64,000 nt of DNA from positions 744,001-808,000 of the forward strand of contig RCSZ01000017.1 in the NCBI GenBank assembly GCA_014898425.1. Direction: 5' to 3'. Shown one piece after another: positions 1 to 12,383 of the stretch. This DNA comes from Botryotinia globosa. Its lineage: Eukaryota > Ascomycota > Leotiomycetes > Helotiales > Sclerotiniaceae. The translations under genes were made by a program, and so were the position numbers. Within the stretch, counting starts at the first letter, position 1; each line of letters starts with the position of its first letter. The notes under the pieces were generated by a model. It worked only from the letters and a program-made list of their open reading frames with translations. It made no database searches and had not been told where the DNA came from.

Positions 1-1874
1 GTAGTCGAAGGTGCGACGGGTCCTTTTCTTCTGAAAGGATTAGAAGATGAGAACTTGGCGGACATTTTGTTGTGATCTACTATGAGACATTCAGTATCAC
101 ACTGAAGTGGAGCTTGCAGGTCATACAAGTCGTCTTTCCATTCTATTCTGAGGTTCTCGTGAAGTTTGTATTACTCTCACCACCGGATTTCTCGGTCGTG
201 TGTTGTTTAATTCTAGATTATGCTTAAGGTTCTTATCGTTTTATTGGTCCGTGCTAACCCTGTCTCGAATTGAAAGCAGCACCTGCAGTTCACGTTCAAA
301 GGGTTGAAGCTGCGTTGGATTAATGATTATATTGAGACAATGTTAAGAAGATATACCATCAATTGTATCAATGAGACAGTTGTATGTCGTCAGCTATGTG
401 ATGATTGTGGAGATGGCTTAAGTTCAGACGAACTACTAATTGCGGAGGGCGGAATTGTCCAGAGTCCGAGGGTTCGGCTTCATGACTGTAACCTGCCAAG
501 CTTCCTTTGTTCTCCTTTGAACTGTCAGAACGCACAAAGGAGCAGCTACTGAAAACAATCAATTGTATTATGTGGTTGAAGCAGAGGATGCAACAAGGAA
601 GGCTGGCGTTCGTTGATGTGTGAGGCGAGGAACAGCCCCTGAGTATTTCAATCTGCTAGGAAGAAGTCTTCGCTACGAGAGAGGACATAATCTCATCTTG
701 ATATCATGCACCTTTCATTTGCCTATTCGACGGATCGTAACAATTTGCAGACCTTAAGTTCTTTGTGTATAATCAGTTAAAGCGTATTGTTTCTTCTTTG
801 CATTCTGTTTGCGGACTAGTTCCTAAGCCGTCTCACATCAATCTTAAAGTTGATGATACTTAGAGAAATAATCTTATGAGTATTGTGAATACGTGGCTGT
901 CTTGTCAGGCTCATCCATTTAGAATACGAGGAGCCTCGAGTGCGTGGATGAAAAGTTTTGCTATCAGTATTATCAATAGTTATGACTTTCAACTCAGGGG
1001 AGTCTGGCCTACAGACGGTCTCGAACAAGTTATGCAACTGCATTGTTTTTTTCCAGTTCAGAAATTTTCACTATGCGCTGACAGCTAATTCATATGGAAG
1101 TGTACGCACACAATGGCGAGGGGAGGGAGGCTATCACTTGAGTAGTCTCTTGAATGAGATTCCAGTGAAGGAACGTCTTTTGCATTATTAAGAACAAATG
1201 GAAAATAGGCTGGGAAACGTTCTGAGAGAATTTATCAAGGGCTTAAAAATAAATTCATATACCAAGAGAATGCAGAGCCTTAATTGGTGGATAGTCGGTG
1301 AGACAGCAACCACACCGAGCAATTTACCTTTCTAGTGAGAGGGGCATGTGGATTTGATACAAAGTAGACAGCTATACTAGTCTTGCAGCTTCTTATAGAA
1401 GTGCGCTTGGTCCAGATAAAACACAAGAAACACCAGTGATCGTAGCTTTAGAGCTCTGCCGGTAATCTTGCTGACTATGGGCTTGAAAAGCATTGTTTCA
1501 CAAATCAATAGGATTGCCTAGAATATTTCGAAATTGGTTTTGACTTTGACAAACGGGGATCATTACCAATGATTCCAAAACTTCCGCATCTCGAAGTCTC
1601 ATCTGAGCGTGCTATAAACTTTCTTCATACTCTAATTTCTATGGTTGCTCCAAAGAAAATCCAAAAACCGAAAATTCAAAAATAAACAACCCGTAGCAAC
1701 GCTGGTGAGCATATACCGAACTCCTCGACCCATTTTCTGACCATCCATTACGGGACCAATAGCAACTCCACCTAAATCAAAACTGCTTACGCAAATCAAA
1801 GCCCTCCCTGTGTATTCAACAAATCGTGTCCCGAAATATTCTACAAAACAATTTCACCTACTGCCGAAGTACCA
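1..1874. other. intergenic, no supported gene
   Basis: I see no coding region that I can support here. Short open frames exist on both strands but none has protein-like composition over a useful length, a splice pattern, or likeness to a family I know. The stretch has normal base composition, unlike the AT-only transposon block later in the window. Confidence 0.5.
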
Positions 1875-2042
1875 ATGGCCTCAAATGACACCAGCAGAGA
1901 GGTTGAGGAAGCTCAGTATTTGAAGAACCTAGCTACCTTCCCAACCACAACTTACAATTCAACTCGAGATGGAAAAGTGTCCAATGTGGAGAGCCGCCAC
2001 GTTGGATATATATCCAAAACTCGCAAACAACCGATACCATAG
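1875..2042 (+). CDS. possible 55-aa small ORF
   Basis: A 55-codon frame starts at an ATG in a good fungal context (ACCAATGGCC) and ends with TAG. The product is hydrophilic with no motif that I recognise. After the stop, protein-like reading continues in other frames up to about 2312, where it runs into the 3' end of the convergent large gene. The ORF may therefore be a first exon, a remnant, or chance. It is listed because it is too short for most gene finders and is the only candidate in the first 2.2 kb. Confidence 0.2.
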   Translation: MASNDTSREVEEAQYLKNLATFPTTTYNSTRDGKVSNVESRHVGYISKTRKQPIP

Positions 2043-2249
2043 TCAACATCAGATCTATCCAAACTGGTACCAAATCCCATATTGACACTCAAAATTCAAG
2101 ATATCGTCCCAAAACCCAATTCATAACCAGAAACAAGATTATGGCAATCACAACTCCCTTTCAACAGTCACTACAACAGAAGGCAGCCCAACAGATATGC
2201 TCAACAAAATTGGAAAGTGGAATGCCCTTGTTCCTTCGACAAGAAATTA

Positions 2250-5200
2250 TCATTCTTCGGAAAAGTAATCATCCAGAGTTGGAAGGCGAGTTCCGGTTTG
2301 CCCGAGGGTCCTGGTGACTACTTGTGGGCCTCTCACTGGAGCTCTTAATCGCAATCGAAGAGCAGCTTCCCGATTAGCCACACTCGAATCGTGTAGGAAT
2401 GGAGAGAGGAAAATCTGGTTCGGACCTACTGCAACTTTATTAAATTGACCTGGGTTAAATTGAACCGGATGTTGAACCGGATGCTGATCTGGGTGGTGAT
2501 CTTGATGCTCATATTGACCTTCATCTTTGACTGGATCGTCGTCTTCATCTTGATCTTGCAGTCTTGGTCTCTTCGATGGGACTTGTTGGTTATTGTTGCA
2601 CATATCAGCATCGCCATGATTCCTTACTCTCTTCTTGCTGTTTGAAGGTGGAGCTGTCTGTGGCGAACCATATTGAGCCGGCAATAGTGGTCCATTGGGA
2701 AGGAGGTGGCGCTGCGGTGCGTCAATATTGCGTGGACGCCGAAGGCTGGAGCAACGAAGAGTACCTTGTGTATCTACGAGTAGATGGCGAACAGCGGGAA
2801 GTGGGTGACGAGCCTGTAAATATACAGGCGGAAATTGAGCCTCCCGAGGAAGGCGTGGCTTCACAAAGGCCTTATGTGAGGATGATGTGCCTTCATCGTC
2901 ACTACTATCATCATAGTTCTCCTCAATTTCCCTTGAGCCCTGCTGACTTCCAGATAGAGAGGTAGACTCAGCGACCATGGATTGGTTATTGACACCATGT
3001 TCCGTTCTGCCTTGACCCAAAACGCTTTCAGCATTGGAAAAGGCTCGTGCAGTGCGAGAGGGGGAACTTTGTCGAAAGGGAGAATCAGAACGCAACTCAT
3101 GACCCTGGTAGTGAGTTGGTGGTGCAGCATCCTCGCTATAGTCGAAGTTCGACTCGGGGCCTTCCCACATATTACCGCTGCCCCCACGGAGATGAGAAGG
3201 CCCGCTCAACTTTGTCTTCTTGTTTGGTGGGTAAATCTCTTCATCTGTAGGGTCCTCAGTGTTGGCCCTCTTCTTGTTTTCGAGTGTTACCTTACTACCG
3301 TTCCCAAGCGTAAATATTAGCTTCTTGAGCGACCCCTTGGAACTGGGGGAAGACCTCTCACTAGGCAAGACTGGGGGATTATTCTCAGCATCTTCCTGTG
3401 GTTCATCACCAGCTGGTTCCTGAGGTCCATCCCATGATCTTGCACCTCTCGAGTCTCTGACAAGGTCGACTGCTCGTTGGTCTCTGAAGTGATAGATCTG
3501 ATTCTTCAAAGCAACCTCAGATCTAAATGGTGCATCACGATCATACTTCATTGGTTGACCGGCGGCAGATATCTTTTTGCCATCATCGCCTGTGTATGAG
3601 GCGCTGGCATATAATTCGCCAGCGCGTTGTATCTGTCCTTGGAAAAAGTTGTTATAGTTGGTTGTGACCCATGCCCAATCAACATTGGCCATTAAGCCAT
3701 CTACTCTAGTAATAGCAAGCTGGATGTCCAGGAAGTGACACAACGTGTTCATCTCACTAAGAGTGTACTTCCATCTTCGTTCATGCTTTGCCTTGAAGGC
3801 TCGAATTAAGATCTGGTTACGCCACTTGTTGAGACACTTGACTTCTCTTGCGTCTGCCCAGTTTATTTCTTTTGTATATTTATGAGTAACTAAAGCTCGA
3901 GCAGTTACCACATCGTGTTCGTCGCGCTTTTCGGTTCGAAGCATTATGGTCAAAGCGTCTGGCTGCGGAGCTCCAGCCAAAATTTGGGCTCGACTGTGAG
4001 TTCCTTCGTCGATGGCAGCATGACCGGGAGGCATCTTCTTAACTTCTTTTTCGATAGGCCGATGGATACTCGAAGCCATACTAGATTGGCCATTGACGTG
4101 GGTCGAATTCCGATAATGATCTGCGATATCACCATCGCTTGTGGGATTCTCAGCTGGCTCTTCGGAAGACTCTTCAGCAGACTTTTCATCTTCATCCACA
4201 GCCACGGCCTATAAGAAAAATCAATTAGCATGTCAGGTCTTCATGATTGATATACTATTGGATGATAGACTCACCTTTCCTTTACCATTTCCTAAGCTTC
4301 CTGCTATCGGGAGTAGATGGGGACTTGGTGATGTGACCGACTCGGCAGCAGCACTCATGGCTGAGTCACCGGAGTCGACAGGTGCATCACCATGCTCCGA
4401 TGGAGACTGGGAGACCAAACAGGAAGGTGGGGGGGAATGTGCAGCCTCAACAGGTCTAGAAGCAGGGGCCATAGTAGGTTCAGTGGTGACAGGAGAATCA
4501 CTAGATATGGTTGATTCAGAATCAGTTATAGACGGAGACGACGACACTGGGCTGCTGGTGGGGGTTACAGCCCCCTTTTCTGAACGTCCACCACGAAGAC
4601 CAACTTCTTGGAAGTCTTCAATGCCCCAACCTCCACCACTGTGCTTCTTTATGTATTGGCGCTTGGCGTCCAATTCCTCTTCTTTGTATTTGGCTTTTTC
4701 AGCAGCCAGAGAAGCCATAACAGCTGCGGACAGTGGTTGTGGACCCGTAATATTTGGTCTCGGTTGCTTAGAGATCTGCTCCCTCTCTTGTCTTCTATCT
4801 TGAATGATGCTGCGAGTACCTTCGACTGGCGCTGGGTGATGATGAGTAGCGGTCTGAAGACTACTGCTTTCTTCCCCCCTCAGTGTTCTGGCACGATCGC
4901 CTCCATGATTTTGGTGTTCTCGTTGCTCTGTAGGTGTCAAGTCGTGTGCGCCGTTGAGGTCCCAATCTCTTATGCGAAAATATTGAGCTCCTGATGAATC
5001 TTCGGTGAATCTGGGCAGCTGAGGAGTTTCGACGTGATCCCCTTCGTTTGAGTGGATCGGGGGTGGGATTGGCTGTCGCGTGGCAGCGCGTGGGATTGAG
5101 GCTCGCGTAGAAGACTCACCCTCGACGCTCTCGTCTTGCGATATATCGGATACAGGGCCTTTGGAAAGTCTCGATGACTTGGCACGTGGGACAGGACTTG

Positions 5201-5438
5201 TGTTTGACTTTGAGTTTGTTGGTTCAGATGCCTGGAAGCGAGTATTAGCCTTAGTACGTTACACGTTTTTACTTCAATTAGTTGTTTTGGAAACCCATAC
5301 CATTTGGCCTGATACTCTTGTCTTCTGCACAGAGGACTTGTTTACCCTGCTAGCATCCTTCTTTCTACTGCTAGCGCCTTTTCTATTTGATGAATTATTC
5401 TGGCTACCCTTGGTTCCTGAAGCATGAGAAGGAGCCAT
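2250..5438 (-). CDS. 1017-aa SANT/Myb-like family protein with LNKWRNQ module
   Basis: Three exons (5438-5301, 5231-4275, 4208-2250) join in phase 0 across introns of 69 and 66 bp. The first intron has GTATGG, a CTAAT branch site and CAG; the second has GTGAGT and TATAG. The protein is 1017 aa. Residues 1-470 are Ser/Pro-rich and probably disordered. From about residue 470 lies the family module: a W (about 482), the helix LNKWRNQILIR, then an aromatic region with a conserved E and DWAWVTTNYNN, which reads like the second helix of a SANT/Myb domain, and SEVALKNQIYHFRD. The tail is Ser- and acid-rich, with basic clusters (NKKTKL, SKKRVR, SKRPR) that look like nuclear localisation signals, a His/Gln/Pro repeat, and a DDYFSEE end. 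Role unknown; a nuclear DNA- or chromatin-binding role is inferred only. It is the largest family member in the window. Confidence 0.85.
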
Positions 5439-6183
5439 TGTGATAGATTATGTATAGATATTTAAAATGACGAATGTAAATGTTGAAGTTAAATGAAGTT
5501 TTTGAATATGTGACAGAAAGATAACGTGTGAATTCTACTCAAGAGAATATGATCTCAAAAGGTGATGGTGTACTGGTTCTGTTGTTATAGAAGTTCTATG
5601 GTTCTCAGGAAGAGATGTTGTAAGTATTAAGAACTTCTCCGTAGTGAAAAGGAAGAAGAAGATATTCCGGTAGAAAGATCAAGTCCTTAAGAAATAATTT
5701 GAGGTATCAAGTACCGTATGTGCTAAGCCTCGCTTGTTGTATTGCATTTGAGTTTGAAGGCTGATATCAATCTAACTGGGTAACGCCTTGATGAAGTCCA
5801 TATCGTGGAACGTTGAAAATAACTTTAATTCCATGAAGGTCCCGTAGCATCGCTGATCGAGCCTATAGCGTCGCAGTTTTTATATAGTGAACGCCCTTGT
5901 GACAAAACCCTGCTGCCTGGTACTTGTCCCCCGCATTACTGATGGGGTACAGTGAAGGTGTATTGATATAAGCTGTATATATACCCACATTTTAATAATC
6001 AACTAGCCACTCAAAGATGACCGTTCCATTGCAATTTCAATCCTCATAGGATTTCTAGCAATGAAATGATAGCTTTGTAATATTCGCAGGGCAAAGATAT
6101 CAATTAGTTGTTTTCAATGACAGATTCTGGAACAAACAATCTTCAACATTCATTAAAATGTTTTGATCCAGATGCGCCTTCTT

Positions 6184-6587
6184 TCACTTGTCAAATACCC
6201 AACTTGGCCACCCTTCAAGAACATGACTAACTTCTAAACTATTCGGGAAATCTTTAACTGTTAGAAATACATGAATTTGTTCCTGTTCTCCAGATCCTGA
6301 AATGAAGCAACGGAACAAAACAATTCCACTCTGCCATGGACTAGTACGCCGATTTTCCCTACGTATGCTATTTGAGACTTGATTATACCTGCTGGCTTGA
6401 GACTTGTGAACTAATGGTATTCTCAGATTGCCCATCTCTATAGTTCCATCTTCCGGCCCATACTGAAACAATGAAGGAATTCTTTGATCAAATTAGCAGT
6501 TTGTTGTTGAGCAGCACCGTCTAGAAATATTCTCGACTTCTCTCTCTTTTTTGCTCTACCGCAGATCTGACATATATCATAAAGCAT
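6184..6587 (-). pseudogene. frameshifted gene remnant with CxxC start
   Basis: A minus-strand ATG at 6587 opens a 49-codon frame beginning MLYDICQICGRAKKREKS, which contains a C-x-x-C knuckle and a basic stretch. Near 6467 (around TTTCAGTATGGG) the protein-like reading moves to another frame and continues for about 95 codons to a stop at 6184. The join needs a one-base change or a very unusual splice, so I call it a frameshifted remnant. The downstream part has good protein-like composition (YGPEDGTIEMGNL...LEGWPSWVFDK). I do not recognise the family. The alternative is two unrelated chance frames. Confidence 0.35.
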
Positions 6588-8114
6588 GCTAATTTTTGAA
6601 CTTTAGAATAGGTATCTGACCTGAATTATCACTCAACCCCATTTGTCTCGAAGTTAACTCGACTGTTGCGGGTCCCCCCTAAATTCAAAGCGAGATCCGA
6701 ACTGCTTCGATGAATACAAGACAAGAGGAGGAGTCATACATAGAACAATGACTGGTATATATTCATTATGAAGGATAAGACTCTAGATCTGCAAGGGAGG
6801 AAGAACAATAACTTTTTAGGCATGGCAACAAGATCATGAGTCTTCTAAGTTAGCACCAAGATATCCTCACATAAATGAGACCAGTGAACCAAAATAGCCG
6901 GTTATGCCACAGGACTAGGTGCACCACCAAAGATTGAAGGACGAAGAGAATTGAAATTTACTATGAGCTGCAACTCTTCGAGAGAATTCGTGTGGAAGTA
7001 GCTGCGGTTGATAGTCAGCAAGAGAAGAGACGGTACAATTTGATCAAAGTGAAGTTGATATACTTCTAAATGTCTGAAAAAGGTCGCCTCTGCGAGTCTG
7101 CAATGAGATAACTGGCGAAGAATATTGAATTGGCCACAGGAAGGGGATGGATGTAAAATTAAATACTCAACCTCATCCTGTGATTATGAGTAAGATGTTG
7201 GAATATCTTGACAAAAAGCATAAAATGACTCAAAGACAATCTTCATGCAAACATGCCACGAGTTTAGGTAACAAATAAGGAACAACATACGTACATGCGC
7301 AATTGATTGTGCAAGCTAGACTTGGGATCTAATCAAGATCTAATTACCCTGTGGAAGTCGTGATTCACTCGTACCTCTGATCCTTCATCTTCTTGTGTGA
7401 CTGTAGAGTATAAAATTCAAATGCTGGAGACTTTTCTTTGCCATGAAACTTTCGACTTGGTTTCACTACTGTCTAATGCTAACAAGAGCGAAGTCTCGGG
7501 TCAAATAAATCATTCAGCCTCCTGTGAGTCTGGCATGGTTAGCCAACTCATGGGACATTTCTCTTCTTTGTAGAATGAAAATATTGTAACCCTGAACAAC
7601 TTCAACGGAACAATGACATCATAAGAACTCAGAGGCAAAAGCTATATCTTTTTGAACTTTTCAACGTTGCAAATGTTCAAAATTCATGATTGGCTTAGAT
7701 TGAACCGAAAATATCCTTCTGGAATAGATATTTGGGTATAACTCGGACTCTATTCGTGACATATTTCCATTCGGGCTCAATTGAAACTCCCTTTTAATAG
7801 ATAGATATAAATCTTGCTGTGTAATCAATGGAAAATGAATAAATTACATTCTATAATTTTTTGTCCCACAATCAAGATTCCACTACACTTTAAGAAGTTT
7901 GGCAAATTTCGGCCATATCATCATCTGTGTATTCATCAATAAAGTTGATTGTGAATGAAGTGAATGAAGTGAATGGAGTTCCTAGAAGCCACACACCACA
8001 AATTTCCTGTTGTTCACAGAAACAGATATGTCAGTGTTGGTTTTCTCATCATCTTGAATTGTATTCCCAGCTGCTCAATGGGTGGTAGATCGAGCAATAA
8101 AGACTAAAATGAGG

Positions 8115-8378
8115 TCAATGATGTTTATGTTTGTTGAAGGGCATTTTGAAGAATTGTGAATTCAACTGGAATCTTGTGAAATCTTGGTCATTGAGGGTAG
8201 GAGTTTGACTCGGAGGTTGACATTTTGGAATTGGAATCATATCTAATAAATCTATCAACTTATCACTGTTTCTTTTGTCAAGGAATACTCGCACCTGCAA
8301 GGCTTTGAACTTGATACCTATCAAGTAAAAGTCATAGTCCCATCAAATAGCCTCGTCTAAGCACAAGGCTACTGCCAT
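8115..8378 (-). pseudogene. small decayed ORF with one in-frame TGA
   Basis: From an ATG at 8378 the minus strand reads 11 codons, an in-frame TGA at 8345-8343, then about 75 more codons to a stop at 8115. The second part (DYDFYLIGIKFKALQVRVFL...) looks like real protein. The TGA could derive from CGA or TGG by one transition. Family not recognised; it may be a fragment of a larger lost gene, and no splice sites support a longer model. Confidence 0.25.
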
Positions 8379-9313
8379 TCAACTCCATCATTCTAATCTC
8401 AAACATGTCTAATTATAGATTAAATGAGACCAAACTAACTTAATAATATCTCAATTCTGAGTACTTCTAATATCAATCATAACTATTTGCTGAGGAAAAA
8501 ACCAACATCAATACTTGTGTGAGAGTGATCTAAGATAAGTATGTTGACATTCCCTTTTTATTGTATTAACTCACCGTTTTGTCTATGATATACGTCCATA
8601 TTATTGTCCACAACTACTAAACTTTTCAAGATTTCTCATCTCCATATTCCAAATAAAGTTGATGAGTCGTCTGATGAAGCATTCTCCTGCCAGTAGCAGC
8701 AGCAAAAGCAGATATTAGCACGCAGTCATTGCAACACACCTCAACACACCTCAATACACCTAACTTCACCATTAACTAGCCCGCGATAGCTTCAGTTTCT
8801 CAAGCATTCTTCAATCTTATTGATCTTTCCATGATACTCAGAACCCTGCAAACGATTAATTCTACAGAGCAAGTCTGCCAGCAAGAATGCTAACATCCCT
8901 CCTTATCACTTGCAATCAATCTCAAATTTATTCCTATCAATTCTTGCCAATTTCATTCTTTTCATCATCGAAAATTTATCTAACAAAGCCTGACTGCTTA
9001 GTTTCCCGAGAAATATCCTCAAGGACAAGTTGATCTTTCCAAGGATGACAGATGTCTGATCCTTTGGAAAAGTGCAATTAGTTTTTTCCTCTTTTATACC
9101 AGTGAGTCTTTGATTCCGTTCTCATATTGATTCTTTCATGGTATTTGGAGAAGATCTATGAGAAAAGCTTAAGCCATAGTTCTGTCATCCCATTATCTAC
9201 TTTTAGTCAAGGAAATCATCTGCTTGGCGATTTGGATTCTTTCACTTCATTTCTCCATAAAATTTTGTGGAAATCTATGGGAACATTGCAGGAAGAGATA
9301 TTCTAACAAGCAC

Positions 9314-11187
9314 ATGCCAATAGGAACCTTCGCAATGTCTTCTCAAAGCAGGACCCCGAAGCCTCAGAGATCCGACCGGCTTCCAGAGCATATCCAGGAA
9401 AAGCCTACCTCACCGCGAGAAAACGCTACCAAGAAGCCCAAACTTGCCCCGCAGCCTCCTGCAAATGTCGACGAGCCTTTCACCACCACTGACGCGCCTG
9501 AATATACTGATTCAGAAACCTTATTCAGTCCTGGTCATGCACCAGGCTATTTGCAATGGAGAAGAGCTCTCGCCCCCGATCTAGCTAGTGAAACCGAAGA
9601 GGAGAAGAAACAACGAGTGAGTTTATATCCTTCACTTCTTTTCCCTTGTATCAAACTAAGACACATTAGTTAAACAAAAGACATGCCCCAAAGGGTAAAA
9701 GAGGCACGCGCTGTATTGACGATGGAACCATTGACCGGAGCGCTGCGATTCTTGGCAGACCGGACTTCTCTAAACTTGTAGTTAGGTTCAAGACCGAAGA
9801 AATCGACGAATGTTCAAATGAACTGATTCAAGGCGATATTGAATTCCAATACGAGGATGAATCAAAGGGTATTCGAGTGGACTGGAATGACACCAAATCT
9901 TTGCATGCACTTAATAATTGGCGAAGTCAAGTTATTCGACGAAACATCGGTAAAGTATATGATAACAAGGACTTTTGGACCGTAAAAGAACAAAAGATAC
10001 TCACCGAACTAGTTCGGAGTCATCTTGATTCCAAAAAAGATATCGATTGGGCGCAAATAGCTGGCGATTACAACTCCTCGATTGAAAACATTGAACAGAA
10101 TAAAGGCACACCCGGTGCTCCCCGGCGATATCGTTGCCAGAGTAGCGATCAGAATGCCCGAGAAGCTGTTTGTATCTCTGTACCGCTTCGAGAGAATCGC
10201 AAGATACCAAAACGGGATGATTGGGTCTTGCGACAAGAGATGGGGTTATTCCTCGCTCCCGACGCTATTTCAGTGATGCAACTACTGCGAGACAGTGCCC
10301 TTCCCCAGAAAAATGGTCATCCACCAGCGAGGACTCGCCGCGAGCAAAGCGAATTGGGAAAGCGGAACAAAGATAAAGTACTTACTCAAGAATCTCACGA
10401 TGAGCGAGAATGCTGTTTTGCTTCTTCTACACATGAGGCTGATCGCTCTATGGTCGAAGCATCACCAGAATTGGCTCCAAATCCTTCAATGCTTCCTCTT
10501 ACCCAGCCTCGACCACTTCAACCTCGTCAAAAGGCCATAGTTCAAAACAAAGCAAACCCACCTCATAGTCGATCTAGGAAGCGGAGTCTTTACAAGCAAG
10601 AGATTGTTTATGATAAGCCATCAACTGATTTGCACCCTTACTCGACAAATTTTAACACGAGTCAAGGAACTGGTAATAGACGACAAGCTCTTGATCTTTT
10701 GGCTGAGCAGGCTGCAATCATGTATGATCATTTGCCTGAAGAGTCGAAGTGGTCTGCTCACAGACCTGTTATACCCACTATCGCACCTGCGCCTACTCCT
10801 ACTGCAGCTATACCGGCTCCAGTCAGATTTAGACCTGTGAATTTTGGTTCCACTGTATCTACTCGCAATACGCCTGTTCAAATGCCGACTGCTCGCATGG
10901 TACCTTTTATTAACTCGCCTATTCCCACGAACCATGTTCCATTCGCATCCGACCTTTCCGCGACGGAAGGAAACACCGCAGGATCCAGCTCGCACCATAT
11001 GACTCTTACGCAGACATCATACCCTTCAGCAAACCCTCTTAATCAAAGTCTCACCCAGCCACGATCACTTGTTCCTCATCTACCTGATTGGGAAATCAGT
11101 CGTCGAATGAGAGAAACAGCTGGGGAAGAAATTACTGGAGCTAGCGCCAAAAATGGAAGCATTTCCGAGCCAGCTCCTGAGATTTGA
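9314..11187 (+). CDS. 606-aa SANT/Myb-like family protein with LNNWRSQ module
   Basis: Two exons (9314-9616 and 9670-11187) join in phase 0 across a 53-bp intron (GTGAGT...CTAAG...TTAG). The acceptor is fixed because the next possible AG (9680) leads to an immediate stop. The first ATG is 9314; an in-frame ATG at 9335 (MSSQSRTPKPQR) is the better start by composition and gives 599 aa. Counting from 9335, residues 1-95 are Pro/Lys/Glu-rich. The family module starts near residue 163: VDWNDTKSLHALNNWRSQVIRR, then WTVKEQKILTELVRSH and DIDWAQIAGDYNSS, an apparent SANT/Myb-like helix pair with its W, E, W and YN positions. The remaining 370 residues are Pro/Gln/Ser/Thr-rich and probably disordered. 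Function unknown; nuclear DNA binding is inferred from the module. Confidence 0.85.
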
Positions 11188-12383
11188 ACAAGTCTTGCAT
11201 CTGATTTTACTCCGCTCCAATTCTTCTGTTTTCAAACTTTGCTTCATTGGGATTCTTTTTAATTAGTTTAAGCTTTCACCCGAGTCAGTCTTTTGGGCTT
11301 TGGATTAAGTCTTTGATTGGTTGGTTATTCATTTCTGATTTTCTGTTTCGGAAGCATCACAAATACTCTCTTGCTTTAATCATAGGGTACTTCTTGGATC
11401 ATTCGTGTATGGAAGTGATGATTCTTACACATTCTCCAAATCAAGAGAATTTTATGAAGGGCTCAACGGCATTTTGTAATGCTCACGAATTGGTGATTCG
11501 ATTTTAGCGTAGAGAACAATTCAAATGATTTAATACACATGAACCTACCTGAATTTGTGATCTAATGTTCCCCTTCCAAGTATATCATGCAATTGATAGC
11601 AGAGTGGAGTTTTTAAATGATTGTTGGGCAGTTGTAGATGAGTTATTAAAGTTCCCCGTGCAATGCGTAGCTTCTGCGACCAAGAGTAGCAGGGCCAAGA
11701 GTTATGGAAAGGGCAGAAGTGATGAACAATTACCACCTTCCTCATTCTCTACCACGACTACCTTTGATATTTCTCAATTTTTCCAAAACATGACAGTATA
11801 ATTCATACATACATCTTTCCACATCATACATTAATATCGGGTAAGTAGCTCATCTAGCTGTCTGAACATGATGGATGTAGCTGTGGATTACTGATCTTGA
11901 TAGATCAGTGTGAACTCTCTTCGATTACAAATTATATATTACTCTACGGTTTCTTAGTTTGTGGTCCGTTGTCCATTGCATCGTCTTGACACACTGAGCT
12001 AGCCTTTAGATCATAAAGGCACGAATATATATCCAACGGCGTTCATTATCCTGCTGCATGAAGTATCCCCACCTATGGAACTATTACCGCATCAAATATC
12101 TGAGCGTTCTTCAATTTCCACCATAAAAAGGAGTCTGTTTTACTCTTAGGGATCAAATAAGCTTTCTCTTCCTATGCCATATCTGGATAGACCACGGCAG
12201 ACAAGACGCTCGAGGATAGAAAATAATTGCAAGGATTTATCATCCTTCGAACTACACAAATTAAGTTCATAGAACCAAATGAATAGCTGGCAAGATTCAA
12301 AGATATAAGATACTCATGTTCAATCTCTTTAGATAGAAAACTTTGTGAAGAATCTCACAAAAACATCGCACAGAGCCAGCAAG
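11188..12383. other. intergenic, no supported gene
   Basis: A short frame from an ATG at 12174 (MPYLDRPRQTRRSRIENN...) precedes the next gene and could be a lost or spliced 5' exon, but no donor site supports joining it. Nothing else is supported here. Confidence 0.4.

Larger units (their letters stand above)
5439..9313. other. 3.9 kb intergenic with decayed gene fragments
   Basis: No intact gene. Two broken protein-like frames (6184-6587 and 8115-8378, minus) are listed separately. Short tandem arrays occur: an AATGAAGTG-type unit repeated three times near 7950-7978 and a CACACCTCAA-type unit repeated three times near 8732-8760. The rest is unremarkable non-coding sequence and probably includes promoter and 5' UTR of the flanking divergent genes. 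Confidence 0.5.

Noticed and set aside
2426..3320. Several ORFs of 60-130 codons on both strands
   Set aside because: They overlap the last exon of the 1017-aa gene in other frames and have no independent support.
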